64,000 nt of DNA from Ctena decussata (GCA_963989385.1 OZ022501.1:86164979-86228978); one strand, 5' to 3'. Positions 9,738 through 22,590 are shown, counted from the stretch's first letter. Notes: generated by a model not told the origin, from the sequence alone. A program made the numbers and translations.

Positions 9738-10589
9738 TAACCATTTTACTTTAAAATTGCTAGTTGCCAGTTCTCTTACTCAGCAAGTAATACATGTATC
9801 AGTCCTACTGACTTTTATCACCGAACTCTCCAATAAACAAAATAAAAACTTTCTACGGTTACGTAGCTGTACTCCTCTAAATCAGAAAGGAAATATTTAT
9901 AAATGGGCACTCCTTTCTCTTTTAGAGGAAACCGAATAGTACAACGGTAGATCTACTTCCCCATACTCACCAACTTCATAAATACATGTACATGTATATT
10001 TATCATATGACGTCGCTGTTATTCAGTGGATAGCGTCGTGCTATAAAAATCGTATAGCCACAAGACTTAGTGTAATAACACTTTGGTGCGTACACGCAAC
10101 GTCATTGACGACGTCCTTGTCAATAATGCGTTTTGATTATTTAAATAATGTTCCGTTTGCAAACGTTAAATCCAATTTTAAAGGGTCATATGATAAACAG
10201 AACCTTAAACTCGTGATCATCTCATATGAAATTTATGAAACTCACCGAAGGCTCGTTTCATAAATTTCATATGAAATGACCACTCGTGTAAAATCCTGTA
10301 CATGCATCTAGACACACACTCATTTACGTGTAAGCGCACATCACATGTAGAACAGTCTTGTGAATCAAAACAGAAAAGAATGAACATGAAACAGTCATGC
10401 ATATAGGCTTCAACTGCTGGGTTGTAAAATATAACAACTTGCCTAAATGTAGGCAAAATTCACATTGTTGTTGTCGCCGAACTCCAGATGCTTTAGACCA
10501 TTTAGAGTTTGGGTATAAACTTCAAGCGGTGGAGAATGTATATGCGGGATTTAAAACTTCTTAAAATTTCAGCCCATAATAAATAAATA
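9738..10589. other. No gene seen; one inverted repeat
   Basis: AT-rich sequence. An inverted repeat at 10208-10285 pairs tcatatgaaatttatgaaac with gtttcataaatttcatatga around caccgaaggctc. Nothing else is recognisable. Confidence 0.5.
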
Positions 10590-10880
10590 GTCTACTACAT
10601 GTAGTGTAGCTAGTAATAGCCATTCTACGTTAAAATCGCTAGTGCTACATGTAGTGCCAGTCAATTGGTAATATAAATTTTAACGTGAAATGGCAATTGC
10701 TAGTCAACTGACAATAGCGATTCCAAACGTAAATTAGCAGATTCACCTCTAAATGAACATGTACCCCTGTCTTTACAATGTGAATAGGGCTAGTGCCAGT
10801 TGACTGGTATTAGCCATTTTACGTTAAAACCGCTATTGCCAGTCGACTGATACATGTAATAGCCATTTTAAATTTGTCTG
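10590..10880. repeat. Degenerate tandem repeat, second block
   Basis: Same tgccagttgactggtattagcc / attttacgttaaaatc motifs as 8570-8844, in both orientations. Confidence 0.6.
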
Positions 10881-11138
10881 AAACATCTATGCAAGGATTA
10901 TGTTTCGGGAGAAGTTGATTATTGAAACGCCGTTCTGTATTACCCAAAACGTTAACACTTTCAATGTCATAATTTTGTCAAAATTGATTTTTTCCCTTCA
11001 AAAGCGTACATGCACGTCTTCCATATACTCATAACATTTTCGCGAACTTTCAAATTGACTGCTTAAAATCTGTAGGAGGAGTTGATTATACAAAGTGTTT
11101 TAGGCGCGATAGACGGATGGGCAGAGGTAAAAAATATT

Positions 11139-11362
11139 TGAGCCGCGACGCGAGAAAACCAACAATGTGGTTGTGCGCCCTGCGCAGACTCAGATCAGCC
11201 TGGGCATCCGCCCAGTCTGATCAGAGTCTTCGATGTCCGCATGAAGGTAGATTAGACCCTTAGCTACCCTTTGAGTCTGATCAGATTGGGCTGATGCCCA
11301 GGCTCATCTGAGTCTGTGCAGGGCGCACAACCACATTGTTGGTTTTCTCGTGTCGCGGCTCA
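11139..11362. mobile_element. Family A fold-back MITE
   Basis: Termini tgagccgcgacgcgag and ctcgtgtcgcggctca. The central loop is shorter than in other copies (the aagcgcttagcga part is missing). Confidence 0.9.
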
Positions 11363-12188
11363 TTTATGCACAGATGATAAGCAATAGATGCATGCAAATT
11401 TAGAGTATTTAAATGGGGCCCAAAAGGGCCCTTATCATACATGTACCATGTCCTTTCATATATGTTTTAGTTTGAGCTTTCATGCGTCATGAAAACATTT
11501 GCTTAATTAAGACCGAATAATACCGGAGTCATACAAGGGTATGCAAACACGTATGTTTCCGCATGCGTCTACTTCTTGGGCCCGAAACAATTACTGTCAA
11601 TAGAATTAATATTAACGGCGCTATTATAGCCTAAATGCTGCTTGTTGTCTTTGCATGTCAGCCCTGCCTTGTTTCCGAAATAAAAACTATTTGGACGCGG
11701 TAAAAGTGGGTAATTTATAGATTTTCATGCCTTGGGAGGTCTGAAATATGATCTATTTTTATCCATAAACATCTTACATTTATTGACCTTGATGCGATGT
11801 TCCACCATTTTCACTCTTGAATGCCATGAAGGACATTTTAGAGTCATGAAGTTAAGACAACCGATTGTTTTACTTACTGGCCCGAAGATGATTCATAGCT
11901 GCTCATTTTGAGACAACTCAAAATGCGAATAGAGGCGCATGTTTTTTGTGTATTTCTTGTTACATGCAGCACATGGACAAAATCTCTTTTCACGCGACAT
12001 CACACAGACTTTCAAGTAGTTGTAAAAGGCGATCGCACCGTGTTAACTTTTTTTTGGCTCATAATTAGGGTGTTGAAATTAAATGAACCGATTTGAGTGA
12101 ACATTTTACTGTACTTATATGTCCGCCCACACATTAAATAATACGGCATTATTTGGCGTTGGGAACTACGGTAACTACAACAGACATT
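11363..12188. other. No recognisable feature
   Basis: Moderately AT-rich unique-looking sequence. The longest open frame (11908-12096, plus) has no recognisable domain, start context or splice support. Confidence 0.5.
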
Positions 12189-12426
12189 TGAGCAGCGACA
12201 TGTGAAAACCAACAATGTGGTTGTGCGCCCAGCACAGACTCTGATCAGCCTGGGCGTCCGCCCAGTCTGATTAGAGTCTTCGCTGTCCGCATGGAGGTAG
12301 CTTAGACCCTTAGCTACCTTTTAAGCGCTTAGCTAAAAGTCTGAGCGGACCAGGGGGATGCCCAGACTGATCTGGGTTTGCGCTGGCTGCACAACCACAC
12401 TGTTGGTTTTCTCGTGTCGCGGCTCA
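12189..12426. mobile_element. Family A fold-back MITE, diverged
   Basis: Left TIR tgagcagcgacatgtg against right ctcgtgtcgcggctca. Several unpaired changes in the arms suggest an older copy. Confidence 0.85.
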
Positions 12427-13167
12427 TTAACTGGTATTAAAGGTATTACTTTTAGATGTGTTTGCTCATTATAATGCATTTGAATAGAAATTATTGTCGC
12501 TTCAGAATGCGAATAAAACAAAATTGAAATAAGAAGTACAGATTATTGTTATCTATCACCCCTTCTTCGTTTACATTTTTTTTGTACATATTTACATTTT
12601 TTACTCCTTGCTGAATGAGTCTTACTTTCCTTGACGGGGCGGTGCTTATATCGGGCCTTACTTTCGGAGTGTATATTTTCTAGAAAGGTAAAGCGGTAAA
12701 AATTCTTTGCACACTCGCGTAGAACAAAGCTCACCTTTACAAAAGACTAAAATGAAATGATCGGATATCGCACAACGATCTTCTTTTTTTCTTCATTCAA
12801 TCCAGCTTACATGTACATACATCGACTAAACAACATTGTGACGAGGTCGATGCAACATTATGATGTCGGAAAAAAACTTGTATATAGACGTCAATAAAGC
12901 ATCATAACGTTGCATCGACTTTCTTCCGACGTTGTTTCGACGAAGTGTGCCTGTATGAACTGTCTCATCTTTTGTGATGACTGATAGCGTTTAACTGGCA
13001 TTTTTAATCTCGTATGCATGCATAACAACTCACGCGCATGCTACGTAACCGATTTTTTATGTGGACTGCACTGTTTTGACATCAAATGGCAAGCGTCTGA
13101 CAGCTCCGCCCAGTCTTCCAATGGTAACTCTGGAATTTTTGATAGTGTCTTTTTGCCTTGAAATATA
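12427..13167. other. No gene seen; diverged ACGTC-type repeat
   Basis: The segment 12830-12960 holds gacgaggtcgatgcaacatt and ttgcatcgactttcttccga, an imperfect inverted pair related to the 5119-5277 family. The rest is unremarkable. Confidence 0.4.
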
Positions 13168-13232
13168 TGTTGTGAAATTTCATTAGAATCGCCTCGCCGA
13201 GGCGATTCTAATGAGATGTCACAACAAATATT
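13168..13232. repeat. Perfect short palindrome
   Basis: tgttgtgaaatttcattagaatcgcctcg pairs almost perfectly with ccgaggcgattctaatgagatgtcacaaca, with no loop. Probable MITE remnant. Confidence 0.7.
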
Positions 13233-13687
13233 TTAATCTCAGGTGGCGGGGCTGAAGCCCAAGAGCCCACCCCCTGGATCCGGGGCTGGTCGCTGGTTGG
13301 CCCAACGGAGATTCGATTCCGCCAATTTACTACAACATAACCGAGCGCCTCGAACCACTCATCCACTCGCCTCTCTTGTCTTGGTAACGTTAAAACTGAC
13401 TTGTATGGATTATTTGTTTTTTTTTAAGACAACCTTTGTAGGAGGGCATATATATGTAAAAGAATTGTGCCCGTTTTGACAAAAGCCTGAAATGTCATAT
13501 GACACTTTTTCCAGACAAAGCTATTCCAAGAATTTTCAAGGTGGATGACCAGCTAAAAAGTATCGTCATCTTGAATTTCATAATGGGCGCCATTGAAAAT
13601 GCAGTTTGTAGCAAACAGAATAAGGTACATGTATCTTAAAAAAAGTCCAAGTTCGTTTTACTGAACTGTCAGAACGACGTACTTACA

Positions 13688-13935
13688 TGAAGCCGTGACA
13701 CGACAAAATCAACAATGTGGTTGTACGCCCAGCGCAGACTCAGATCAGCCTGGGCATCCGTCCAGTCTGATCAGAGTCTTCGCCGTCCGTATGGAGGTAG
13801 CTTAGACCCTTAGCTACCTTAGCTAGTCGGGTTAGCTACCTTAGCTAGTCGGGTCAAACTGGGCCGATGCCCAGGCTGATCTGAGTCTTCACAGGGCGCA
13901 CAACCACTTTGTTGGTTTTCTCGTGGCGCGGCTCA
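13688..13935. mobile_element. Family A fold-back MITE with duplicated centre
   Basis: Left TIR tgaagccgtgacacgac, right ctcgtggcgcggctca. The centre contains a tandem duplication ttagctaccttagctagtcg x2 not seen in other copies. Confidence 0.85.
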
Positions 13936-14219
13936 TTTTAGCATTTCCGATCAGTGCTAGTCGGTGTAGGCATGACACTGAGGATCAATTTGTAAATATC
14001 AAAAGCAATAATGTCAAAATCAAGGCAAGGTCGAAGCTTGCTAATGAAACGGGGTCTCTGTATCAGAAAAATTATATTTATTTAACAAGTTCTGGAGGGT
14101 AGTTTTGATTGACCACATACCCGAGAGAATATATTATCAACATTGAATTTATCATCTGAATATTTAGATTTTAGTCTCCTTTTTCCCAGAAAGAGACCTC
14201 ATGAAGGCTCTTCCGTAGC

Positions 14220-14250
14220 AAAAAAAAAAAAAAGAAAAAAGAAAATAAAT
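14220..14250. repeat. A-rich run
   Basis: Near-continuous A with scattered G, followed by aaataaataaaaca. Confidence 0.7.
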
Positions 14251-14374
14251 AAAACATAAGAATTCTGCTACATGTACAAGGTTATCACAGTTAGGTCTAA
14301 TGCCCATCGAAATATCTGCTCTTTGTATTGCTTATTGTCAAATATAAATATCCCGAAGAACCGTTACACAACCA

Positions 14375-14650
14375 TAACGCATTGTTGTTGTTTTGGTCTG
14401 TTGCTTTAAGTCCTTGGTAAACATCTTTGGTCATGTGGGGACGGTCATTTCACTTAACCACACTTTTCCTGGGCAGGCTTATATCTCCCAAGCGGTCAAC
14501 GAGTACTAAGTGCACATACTTTCGTCAGTAACTGACAACTGCCCTTCTTGTATCAGCGGAATGAGAAACGAAAGTAAATGGCCGGACCGGGTATCGAACC
14601 CGGGACCTCTGGCTCGGAAGTAAGACGCGTTACCGACTGCGCTACGGCAA
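14375..14650 (-). mobile_element. tRNA-derived SINE (family 1)
   Basis: Read on the minus strand: tRNA-like head gccgtagcgcagtcggtaac (box A) and gggttcgatacccggtcc (box B), then a body with gaaagtatgtgcacttagta and cctgcccaggaaaagtgtgg, and an AAC-rich tail. The same head-body order is at 44803-45068. Not a functional tRNA gene on this evidence. Confidence 0.8.
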
Positions 14651-14694
14651 ACCATTACGCATACCTTTTATGTATGTTCTTGGGATATACATGT

Positions 14695-14846
14695 AGATCC
14701 GTGAAGAACTTAACTTTGAACTATAGCTTTTATGGTAGCTGTTACATGTACGTTAACTGGCATTTCCGATCCGTGAAGATCCGTGAAGAACTTAACTTTG
14801 AACTATAGCTTTTATGGTAGCTGTTACATGTACGTTAACTGGCAAT
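14695..14846. repeat. 79-bp direct tandem duplication
   Basis: gatccgtgaagaacttaact...tgtacgttaactggca occurs at 14695 and 14774, nearly identical. A poly-C run (about 14848-14871) follows. Confidence 0.9.
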
Positions 14847-15061
14847 CCCACCCCCCTTCCCCCCCCCCCCCGATATAAAGACCTGACCAATCAAATTCAA
14901 TCTGGTTGTCGGCCATTATTTCGGTAAGTAGCTGAAAACCTGCTTGAGCTACAGTTACCGCGGTTCTGGGCATGGTAAATTGACCACGGTCACGTGATAT
15001 TAAATAAGTCCGTACTGCTGGTGTTCATTTGCTAATGTACGTAATTTAGGGTGAGCAATAG

Positions 15062-15394
15062 CACAGGGTATAATCGATTCCGCCAATTTTCGCTTCCTGC
15101 AGAGACTGTACATCATATTTGGCTTCCGCCGAGACTGTCCGCGAACTCTTGCTTCCTGCAGAGACTACTGTCCTCGAAAAATAGCTTCCTGCCGAGACTG
15201 TCCGCGTGATTCTGCTTCCTGCCGAGAGCCTCGGCAGGAAGCAGAATCACGCGGACAGTCTCTGCAGGAAGCCATTTATCATGTACAGAAGTCTCGGCAG
15301 GAAGCAAGAGTTCGCGGACAGTCTCGGCGGAAGCCAAATATGATGTACAGTCTCTGCAGGAAGCGAAAATTAGCGGAATCGATTACACCCTGTG
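15062..15394. mobile_element. 333-bp palindromic element with 5-bp TSD
   Basis: Termini CACAGGGTATAATCGATTCC and its near-complement ending ACACCCTGTG. Almost the entire element is an inverted repeat centred near 15228. Each arm is built from about four repeats of gcttcctgccgagactgtcc. The flanks carry a direct AATAG (15057-15061 and 15395-15399), consistent with a target duplication. CAC termini with a 5-bp TSD fit Transib-like or hAT5-like elements; which is not resolved. Confidence 0.85.
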
Positions 15395-16856
15395 AATAGT
15401 TCGAAGTGAAGTCGGTCTTTATCTCATCCAGGTCCTGCAAAAAGCACCCGTAGTCCATGCATTGATTATACTGAATTCACATATTGTAGCATTATTTTAA
15501 GAAATTATATCAAGCTACAAAATTTGATACGATGATGAAATATATTTCTGCCGTCCACGGTTAAAATTTTAATATCGTCACTGCGGTTTGAAATTCGCTA
15601 GCTAGTGCTAATGCTTGTTACTGCCAAGTGTAAAAATGCAGATTTCTGACAAACGCGTCTGCAGATATATATGCGGTTTTTGCCTCAGATTTGGAATATC
15701 ACAATTAGAGATTCTAAAGTTGTTTAGTTAGACATGTGGTGATTTAACAGTTAGTATGAGGCTTGTGTAAAGGTGCAATCAGCGCGATAAGGGTGCATAT
15801 GAGTCGCTAGATGATAGTCCGAAAACAGGGAGACCTTTAAGTGAAATTTCAGACAATAACGTCCCTCCTGTTTGGACCCCATATATGAAGATCGATGTTC
15901 TGCAATTCGAATATTGTGTAAATTTTTTAACTTGAGCTGCGGGCTGTTCAAGTAATATTAAAAGATGAGAAAAACTTGGATGAACAGATATCAGTGCTTC
16001 GCTGGATCAACGAATATGCTCATTTGGGCATGACACAATATCGAAACTTCGTCTGAACCGTCATCGACGTCATTGACGTGTGGCGCGTTTCGTTACCATA
16101 CCTCCTGTCTATCTCTATATCTCAGTTATCGTGCATTGTATTTTTATGACATTTTCAGAGCATAATGCAAATAGATTAAGGTACTTGGAAACGAAATTTT
16201 GTTGCTCTCTCTTTATTCTACATGATTTTATAGCTGCAGTGACATTACTTCTGGATCAACCCTCGTAGTTAACACTCAATGCTTCTAGAAATAATGCCAG
16301 GGATATGATTGATGTATGGAAATACTGTTAACGAGATCAAGTTATAAATTTCACAAATGAACCAATTTCAAATCAAGGAAAGGTCAAAGCGTGCTAATGA
16401 CACACAAAGGTTCAACGCCTCCTAAAAGCTGCTATACATGTATCGTGTTTCAACAATTTTTCACGACTGATAAGTAAATATAGAAGATTTTAGCCGGGTG
16501 AAAAAGTAAGACATACTTAACTTAAAAGTACAAATCGCATTCATTTCCCCAGCAATAAGATCTGACATTTGTTAAATTTGAATCAAACCTATTTATTGAT
16601 ATGTTTTGAAAGCGACACAACGGGAAACTATCGATTAAGAACGAAATGAAAAAAAAATTCAAACATAAATCTCTCGTGTGACACCGGGTTTGACATCTTA
16701 TAAGCTAAGAACGTATATAATATTTTGAATTATTATCTGCTATCTAATTGTAATCATATTTTCTCGTTGGAACTCGAATGCCTGATTTTCATACGCGAGC
16801 ATATGGTTGCTGGCAAATCTCATTAATACTACATGTTTATCAGTTTATGATAATTG
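15395..16856. other. No recognisable feature
   Basis: Unique-looking AT-rich sequence. Open frames at 15751-15951 and 16080-16268 have no recognisable domain or splice context. Confidence 0.5.
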
Positions 16857-17646
16857 CAGCATCATCTACTTGGCACCGATATACCGGCCGACCGGTTTAT
16901 CGGTGCCTTAAAAAGATGATGCTGCAATAATCAGGAACCGATATCGATCGCTTTATCACTGCATAGTTGATGCTGCTGCTATAATCAGGAACCAATATCG
17001 ACCGGTTTATCGATGCCTAGTAGATGCTGTTGGAATTATCACGAGCCGATATCGACAAGTTTATCGGTGCCTTAAAAAGATGATGCCGCAATAATCAGGA
17101 ACCGATATCGATCGCTTTATCTGTGCATAGTTGATGATGCTGCTATAATCAGGAACCAATATCGACCGGTTTATCGATGCCTAGTAGATGCTGTTGGAAT
17201 TATCACGAGCCGATATCGACAGGTTTATCGGTGCCAAGTAGATGATTCTGCAATTCTCAGGAACCGATATCGACCGGTTTATCGGTGCCAAGTAGATGAT
17301 GCTGCAATTCTCAGGAACCGATATCGACCGGTTTATCGATGCCTAGTAGATGATTCTGCAATTCTCAGGAACCGATATCGACCGGTTTATCGGTGCCAAG
17401 TAGATGATTCTGCAATTCTCAGGAACCGATATCGACAGGTTTATCGGTACTTAGTAGACGAAGCTGCAATTATCAGGAATCGATATCGACCGGTTTATCG
17501 GTGCTTAGTAGACGATGCTGCAATTATCAGGAACCGATATCGACCGGTTTATCGGTGCTTAATAGTCGTTGCTGGAATTATCGGGAACCGATATCGACCA
17601 GTTTATCGGTGCTTAGTAGACGAAGCTGCAATTATCAGGAACCGAT
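16857..17646. repeat. 54-bp minisatellite, about 14 units
   Basis: Consensus unit gctgcaattatcaggaaccg / atatcgaccggtttatcggt / gctagtagatgat. Each unit holds a dyad ACCGATA..TATCGGT. Units between about 16914 and 17240 repeat as a three-unit block of ~163 bp (two blocks), a higher-order pattern; later units are more uniform. The array stops in the middle of a unit at about 17646. An open frame (17501-17806) running out of the array is a by-product. Confidence 0.9.
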
Positions 17647-18604
17647 CAAATGGTTAAGCACGTCCTGGCCTAAACACGAAATCGGAAAAGTAAGAAAACA
17701 TAAATTAAAAATGATAAAAATAAACGAAACCACATATCTCTTAGTTGACGAATGGATATATCAATTTCATACAGACAGAAAAGGCCACTGGGCTTATATT
17801 GGTTAGGTGACCACATGCCTCGCACTGGGTTCTGCAGTGGCTCACAAACACACAAAGCAAACCAAAACATCACACGAAACATAATTATGAAATATTTTCG
17901 ATGATTTTATAATACCGAAGCAAGACAGAAAGCAAAACCTGCCCCTAATCAGACTAAAATAAGAACAAACAAGTAATAAACCACAACAGGCACACCGATT
18001 TGGAACGGTCAGAAATAGCTAATTGGAGGAGGGGCTGGGGTGGGGAGAGGGGAGACAGGGGCTTAAATCATTTTTTACATGATCATAACCGTCGTCCTGG
18101 AGGCTGTTGTGGCTCATACTCATAAACATACAAGTTATTTGATCTGTGTGAGGGATTTCTAACCCATCAATGGATCAAAACAACAAACATATGAATCAGG
18201 ATCAAATACTGAGATGACACCAGACAAGCGCTCGGCAGCAAGAACAAAACTGAAACACTGGTGAAAAATAAGCCCCAAAAGTTTAACCTCGTATTACACA
18301 ACTTGGTGTCAATTAATTTGGCATCCGTGTATGCCCGATGTATCAGTTAGTACATGCGATTAGTGGACAATTTTGACCAGTCTATCGGGCGCCGTAAACA
18401 CCCACTTTCGGGCGCCAGATATATCTGTGTCAAGTTGCATATATTCTTACATATATCCGTGTAATATCCGAACATCAGACCCACAGAGGGATCCTTATAG
18501 CGTCGAACTTATACTGTTTACATAAGCGTTTCAATACAATTTCTATCCAGCAGATAAAAGTGACCAGCTACTGTCAACAGTGATGTTTCCACGAATGGAA
18601 ACCA
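17647..18604. other. No recognisable feature
   Basis: Includes a purine-rich tract (18026-18060, ggaggaggggctggggtggg). No gene or clear repeat is seen. Confidence 0.5.
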
Positions 18605-18790
18605 GCCTTAGGGACAGATGGAAACAGCGCAGATCCTGTTCAGACGCCACAAAATGCGGAGTCTGATCTGGGTCTACACTGTTTGCTTGCAGGAATTTTC
18701 TATGCAAATTACAATACAGATAAAAACATCCACCAGAATTCCCTAAAAACTAGAAACCAAATGATAAAGATAGACGACTCCAATGGTCAG
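18605..18790. repeat. Dispersed repeat with family D core, second copy
   Basis: Matches 4745-4950: aaacagcgcagatcctgttc...ctacactgtttgcttg, then tgcaaattacaatacag and ccctaaaaactagaa. Confidence 0.65.
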
Positions 18791-20319
18791 AAAAGGGTTA
18801 AAGTCATTTACATTATAATTAGATGATACTCTTGCAAAACGAATAATCTGAGATATAGACCTCCATGACGCTTGTTTGGCAGCATAAGGTTTGGCAACCA
18901 AATGACTCAAATAACTTTCCAACACTTTTATCGAAGGCAAGCAATATCTTATTTCAGCTGACCAACAGGAAGAAAGTGTGGCATAATAAAGTTCGGAGTC
19001 TTATATTTTGTGAATGAGAAAGACAAAGCGAATTTAAAGCAATCACCAAATTGAAAATTTCATTATGCTAGTTTGACTGAATTATTTGGGTTTAATAAAC
19101 CTTCATATCTCCCACAGAGAAGGACAGGAGAAAAAGAAAGATAGACGAGAGTAAGAAATGACAAGCAGCTGCAGGTGCCTGCCATACCTTTAGCCATTAT
19201 TAATATCAAGCCTATTATGCCATGTTCACTCCACCTTAACACCCACGTTTATCATACTTGAGAAAATAAACCTGATAATAAGCATTTTTAAGTGTAGAAT
19301 AAACAAGCTGTTTTACGATTGTTGATATTTTGTATAAAAAGACCCTCAAACGTAGACATGATATTTTTTACGACGCAAGCGGTACTGTAAATATTTGAGC
19401 AATGAGCACTTGCACTTATTTGCATATGAGGACAAACCTATGAAGTTCAACACAGATTCTTCGCGTAACGAATCTGGTAAATGTGGTCAGCCGGTATTAT
19501 GCAGTCTGTAAACTGTTGGAAGTAGCATGGGCACCAACAATTAATTAACCTATCCTGCCTTGTCGACGCTGGAAGTGTTTTATTGCTAGTGCTTCATCCA
19601 AATAGGACAAGATTTTGCAGATGATGGGTCAGAAAAGTCTAAATCCACCAACATGACACATTCCACTTTTCGTAATGACATAACATAGCCCCTTTTTTTC
19701 ATTTGAATGCAGATGACCAGTCGCTTCCACTTACAATGTACACAAATTGAAAAGATTTCCGCTGTAATACTTTTCTTTCTGTCCAATTTTCTGAACGCTG
19801 TTTTCCAGGAGGCTCCAGGGAGCGTATCCATCACATGCTCCTCCTACCACCGCATCTAGCCGTGTCCGTTCGCATTCAAAGAAGAGAGAAGGTTCTCCGT
19901 TAACTTGTGAGATAAAATACATACACACGGGTGGTAAAGGTTCAAATTGACGTCCGCGGAGGTCTGTTGAAAACCAATTTGACTATTTTCCGGTAGACAA
20001 TTTGAATATATCCTGTCATGAATTTTCGCGGTTCACTGACAGGGTTCAGACAAGATTTTTCTCGCTAAAAACGGTTTACCAAAAATCGGAGAATGTCATG
20101 CTATATATATTTTACAGTTGTATATTGAGACCAAATGACATGGAGCAGTTTGAAGCGGCGTTTTTTAAAATTACTTTTGTCCTCCAGGTCCAGTACCGAA
20201 AACGAAACTAGGAAGAAGTCCTGCACATTTAAATTGGCTTTATGAGTGCATTTGCAGGCTTTCCGTGAAATCTTACCGATGCAGTAAGACACGTAGCTTA
20301 TATAGCGTCGTTCTAAACA
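18791..20319. other. No gene supported
   Basis: Unique-looking sequence. Overlapping minus-strand frames at 19586-19928 show no recognised domain. Motif caatttgac/caaattgac recurs near 19945-20000, possibly an outer fragment of the inverted repeat that follows. Confidence 0.45.
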
Positions 20320-20650
20320 TGCTTTCAAGAATACGCATGCTTTTATTACTGCACGCTTACCCATTTTTTCTCGGCGGCCAATTTGAACACGATGAGAACA
20401 ATTTGACTAATGGAGATTAACATGGTAAAAATTAATCAGCTAAAGAGAAGAAAATGCTTAATTGACTTTTCAGAAGCTAGGTAGCAACGGATTGAAAGCA
20501 TGTTTTCGTACTTCTAAAGAACATCAGATAATATTGCTCATGTAACATTGTCTTTTTTTATCGTGAAATAGTAGCACAATGGTGCTTTATATTTTTTTCT
20601 TTTGTTGTAAAACCAGACATGTGACACTGGTTTGTTTGTAAACATAGCAC
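20320..20650. repeat. Left arm of large inverted repeat
   Basis: From aagaatacgcatgcttttat through ccatttttctcggcggccaa and gactaatggagattaacatg to gttgtaaaaccagacatgtg. It is inverted and diverged at 21675-22005. The arms enclose about 1.0 kb without a recognisable gene. Confidence 0.75.
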
Positions 20651-21007
20651 GAACCGATGCATGTTAATATGTGCAGTTGAAACCAAATTCACTATTCATA
20701 ATTATATTATATTAGAAAAGTTTTGACATTGTGGTCAATTTGAAAAGCTTGAGGTCAGTTTGATTCCATTTCATCACGGGAAGATTATGCTTGTCCTGCA
20801 AAGCCAGTTTGTTATTTTTGTTTGAAAGCATATATAATAAGTGTTTGGTTTAATGAAGTCAAAATGAAGTCTCTATAGCAAACTTCACTCTGATATAAAA
20901 ACATAAAAACTGAATAAAACTATTCAATTTTACCAACTGCTTTTGACATGGAAATCCCAATTTGTAGGAAGAGATCACTAGTGTAATACTGGTTAAGGTT
21001 TTGTTAC

Positions 21008-21095
21008 CAATTAGTTAGCTCTTTTGACTTAAGCTCACTAAAGGGAGCAGGCTCAAGTCCCGATTGGGTTTCAGCGACTTTGTTTAGTACAGAGT
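21008..21095 (+). other. tRNA-like SINE head, weak
   Basis: ccaattagttagctctttt followed about 40 bp later by gcaggctcaagtcccgattg resembles degenerate A and B boxes. No cloverleaf could be drawn with confidence. Confidence 0.25.
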
Positions 21096-21674
21096 AAAAA
21101 GAAAGGTAGAAGTTATGAATAAACATTATCGAAAACATAGTCAAGCGATACAAGAACAGCTTTTCACGGCAGAGGGCCACAGGGAAGCCATACTTAAAAC
21201 AAAGCGGCGTTTTTTTTTAAACATCGGCAGCTAGATAAAACAAAAGAGGAATGGGGACAATAATAACGCGCACATAACCCTGGCCCTGGGGTCTGCTGTG
21301 GTAAATTCACATATAGCTTATTAATAAATACTTGTAGAAAGCAAATTGAATATTGAAAGTACATGTACGTCGTCAAACCGATTTTGTCGCAGATGAATGA
21401 TGTCTCTGTAAAGAAAAAAAACGAATATTAAACTGAGCCTACCGTTGATTGTTTTCATCACAGCCGTCACAGGTCATTTTAAGGCGGCCGTAATGATGTT
21501 GTTATTGTTTCATGTTGATTACCCGTGTTTCTATGTAACGGCCACTTCAGGCGTGTAATCACCTCGCAGCGGGGGAGCATGCGGGTATGTTTGCTTGATA
21601 TCTTCTTATGGGTTCACTCTAAATTGTTTGAATATCGGTTCTCTTCTCTGCAAATATTAGTCTGGATGAGTTCG

Positions 21675-22005
21675 TTTTATTTTACAAGCAAATGAGAGCC
21701 ACAGGTCTGGTTTTACAACAAAGAAAGTGATACAACACTATTGTACTACCATTTCACGATAAAAGAAGAGAATGTTGCATGAGCAATATTATCTGGTGTA
21801 CTTAAGACGTATATATTCATGCATTCAGAGCATATGATATCTGACTCCTGAAAATTCAGCACGCATTTTCTTCTTTTTAGCTGATTAATTTTTTTCCATG
21901 TTAATCTCCATTAGTCAAATTGTTTTCATCGTATTCAAATTGACCGCCGAGAAAAATGGTGTAAGCATGTAGTAACAAAAGCATGACGCCACTTCCTGTG
22001 ATAAA
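21675..22005. repeat. Right arm of large inverted repeat
   Basis: Inverted partner of 20320-20650. The best-matched part is ccatgttaatctccattagt and its surroundings (21870-21965). Confidence 0.75.
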
Positions 22006-22353
22006 TTCAAATAAAGTACGCTGTTTAAACTTCGATTTTGAGATCAATTTGAATGGAAGTGAATGTTTGATGACATTATATGATACACAAAAGAGAAAAC
22101 TATAATAATAATGATAATATTATTAATAATAATACGCAATGCTTGTCTTTTACGGCTCCTTTAGCTCTGTTGTCAGTGGCATGTAACTGATTTTTTTCGA
22201 TAAGTTTCCCCACCCGCCCACACATTTCAATGTCAGTATGTCATATAAAATAGGAAGTCTTTATGTATGAATTTGCTTTCAAAATGTCTCTTTAACCTTT
22301 GACATTAGACGGAGTTAAATATATTTAGCTTGTGTTTTTATCAGGATATAATT

Positions 22354-22590
22354 TGAGCCGCGACACAACAAAACCAACAATGTGGTTGTGCGCCCAGCAC
22401 AGACTCAGATCAGCCTGGGCATCCGCCCAGGCCGATCAGACGCTTTACTCAGCACGTAAAGGGTAGCGAGGGGTCTAAGCTACCTCCATGCGGACAGCGA
22501 AGACTCTGATCAGACTGGGCGGATGCCCAGGCTGATCTGAGTCTGCGCTGGGCGCACAACCACATTGTTGGTTTTGTCGTGTCGCGGCTC
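22354..22590. mobile_element. Family A fold-back MITE
   Basis: Termini tgagccgcgacacaac and ttgtcgtgtcgcggctc. It is in the opposite orientation to most copies (tttactcagcacgtaaaggg comes before the gaggtagctt part). Confidence 0.9.

Noticed and set aside
13238..13350. SINE head (gattcgattccgcc)
   Set aside because: Only a box B-like motif; no box A at the right distance.
16857..17646. CRISPR-like array
   Set aside because: The whole unit repeats, including the would-be spacers, and the genome is eukaryotic.
17501..17806. 101-codon frame leaving the minisatellite
   Set aside because: The first half is translated satellite and the rest has no domain or splice support.
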